DNA of 12,222 bases from Lachnospiraceae bacterium UBA7060 (GTDB lineage Bacteria; Bacillota; Clostridia; Lachnospirales; Lachnospiraceae): NCBI GenBank assembly GCA_002493835.1, contig DLAA01000162.1, forward strand, positions 1 to 12,222, given 5' to 3'. The notes beneath the pieces were generated by a model, which worked only from the letters and a program-made list of their open reading frames with translations, searched no databases and was not told the origin of the DNA. Of this stretch, positions 11,480 to 12,222 are shown piece after piece. Position numbers and translations under genes: made by a program. The stretch's first letter is position 1. Each line of letters begins with the position of its first letter.

Positions 11480-12222
11480 TGGGAAGACACGCCTTACTTT
11501 CCGCATCCTCCAGCCACCGGTGGATCGCCTGCCCGCCGTCTGCAAGGCTCTGTGAGAATTACGAGGATACAGGCAGCGAATACGCGCAGCAGGGGACGGA
11601 CGCCCACAGCCTGTGCGAACACAAGCTGAAAGCTCTGCTGGGCATGGACACATCAGACCCGACAGAGGGGCTTGCCTTCTACGATGAGGAGATGGAGGAA
11701 TGCGCCAGCGGGTATGCAGAGTATGTCCTTTCCCTGGTGGAGGAGGCCAGGAAGTTTTGCAAAGATCCTGTCGTGCTGATCGAGCAGCGGCTGGACTTTT
11801 CCCGGTATGTGGAGGAAGGCTTTGGCACCGGCGACTGTGTCATTATCGCAGATGGGACGCTGTATATCATCGATTACAAGCACGGCAAGGGCGTGGAGGT
11901 TTCCGCAGAGGGTAATCCGCAGATGATGCTGTATGCCCTGGGTGCGCTGGAGCTGTTTGACGGCATCTATGACATTAGCGCCGTCCGCATGGCAATCTAC
12001 CAGCCGCGCCGTGAGAACGTCAGCGTGTATGCCATGGTGAAGGATGACCTGCTCCGGTGGGCAGAGGGTGAGCTTGTCGAAAAGGCGAAGCTGGCTTATG
12101 CCGGGGAGGGTGAGTTCTGCGCAGGGGAACACTGCCGGTTCTGCAAGGCAAAGGCAGTCTGCAGGAAGCGGGCGGAGTATAATCTGGAACTTGCAAAATA
12201 TGACTTTGAGATGCCCGCCACG
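11479..12222 (+). CDS. DUF2800 Cas4/RecB-like phage nuclease (3' partial)
   Basis: 248 residues are visible and the frame is open at the window end. ATG 11479 shares one base with the upstream stop. Features of the RecB-like PD-(D/E)XK nuclease class: 'SSHRWIACPPSARL' near the N-terminus with Cys18; 'QQGTDAH' with H43; 'GTGDCVIIADGTLYIIDYKHGKG' split around D119 and D132-x-K134; and 'NPQMMLYALGA' as the Q-x-x-x-Y helix (Q148, Y152). Three cysteines follow in 'CRFCKAKAVC' (Cys219, 222, 228), which with Cys18 match the four-Cys iron-sulfur arrangement of Cas4/AddB-type nucleases. In Firmicute prophages this gene sits with DUF2815 and DNA polymerase genes, so those are expected just beyond the window. 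It probably processes DNA ends in phage recombination or replication. Confidence 0.88.
   Translation, partial: MGRHALLSASSSHRWIACPPSARLCENYEDTGSEYAQQGTDAHSLCEHKLKALLGMDTSDPTEGLAFYDEEMEECASGYAEYVLSLVEEARKFCKDPVVLIEQRLDFSRYVEEGFGTGDCVIIADGTLYIIDYKHGKGVEVSAEGNPQMMLYALGALELFDGIYDISAVRMAIYQPRRENVSVYAMVKDDLLRWAEGELVEKAKLAYAGEGEFCAGEHCRFCKAKAVCRKRAEYNLELAKYDFEMPAT

Noticed and set aside
1..12222. CRISPR array, rRNA, tRNA or insertion sequence
   Set aside because: I saw no regularly spaced repeats, no rRNA or tRNA signatures, and no transposase or integrase frame in the window.

Overview
The window looks like an accessory region, most likely a prophage or related integrative element, in a low-to-moderate GC Firmicute, probably a gut clostridium of the Lachnospiraceae type. 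The reasons are strong AGGAGG ribosome binding sites, near-consensus sigma-A promoters (TTGACA-N17-TAAAAT), a Gram-positive-type LexA box, an XRE/ImmA regulatory pair, and at the right edge an early module (sigma-region-4 protein, two small conserved phage proteins, DUF2800 Cas4-like nuclease) that I know from Firmicute prophages. All family names come from reading the sequence, not from a search.

Layout. (1) 2-3026: three genes in one direction, tightly spaced: a DUF7662-like fusion protein (5' end outside the window), a DUF6508-like fusion protein and a PD-(D/E)XK nuclease. It reads as a defence-type cassette that I cannot match to a named system. (2) 3182-5682: a type II restriction-modification locus. 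A NotI-family restriction endonuclease (+) converges on a cytosine-C5 methyltransferase (-) across a shared bidirectional terminator. A 56-residue ribbon-helix-helix protein sits directly upstream of the methyltransferase and is co-transcribed with it. A 103-residue unknown precedes the endonuclease. (3) 5781-7568: a small gene behind a LexA-box promoter, then an XRE regulator and an ImmA/IrrE metalloprotease, bracketed by matching operator clusters. (4) 7849-9422: a larger HTH protein with two small overlapping ORFs, ended by a strong terminator. (5) 9423-10429: gene-poor, hairpin-rich DNA ending in a short leader ORF plus terminator. (6) 10430-12222: the GC-richer prophage early module, cut by the window end.

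How it may work together (inference). The XRE/ImmA pair resembles the ImmR/ImmA switch of ICEBs1 and related phages, with SOS input from the LexA-controlled promoter next door. The two nuclease-bearing loci look like defence cargo carried beside the switch. The early module on the right appears to be gated by a leader peptide, a terminator and a hairpin touching the Shine-Dalgarno of the sigma-like gene.

Most notable points: the methyltransferase has its conserved motif IX in the wrong reading frame, between in-frame target-recognition and motif X segments. The ribbon-helix-helix gene and similar TATC-N3-GATA sites at both R-M promoters suggest a control circuit. The three-gene left cassette may be an undescribed nuclease system.
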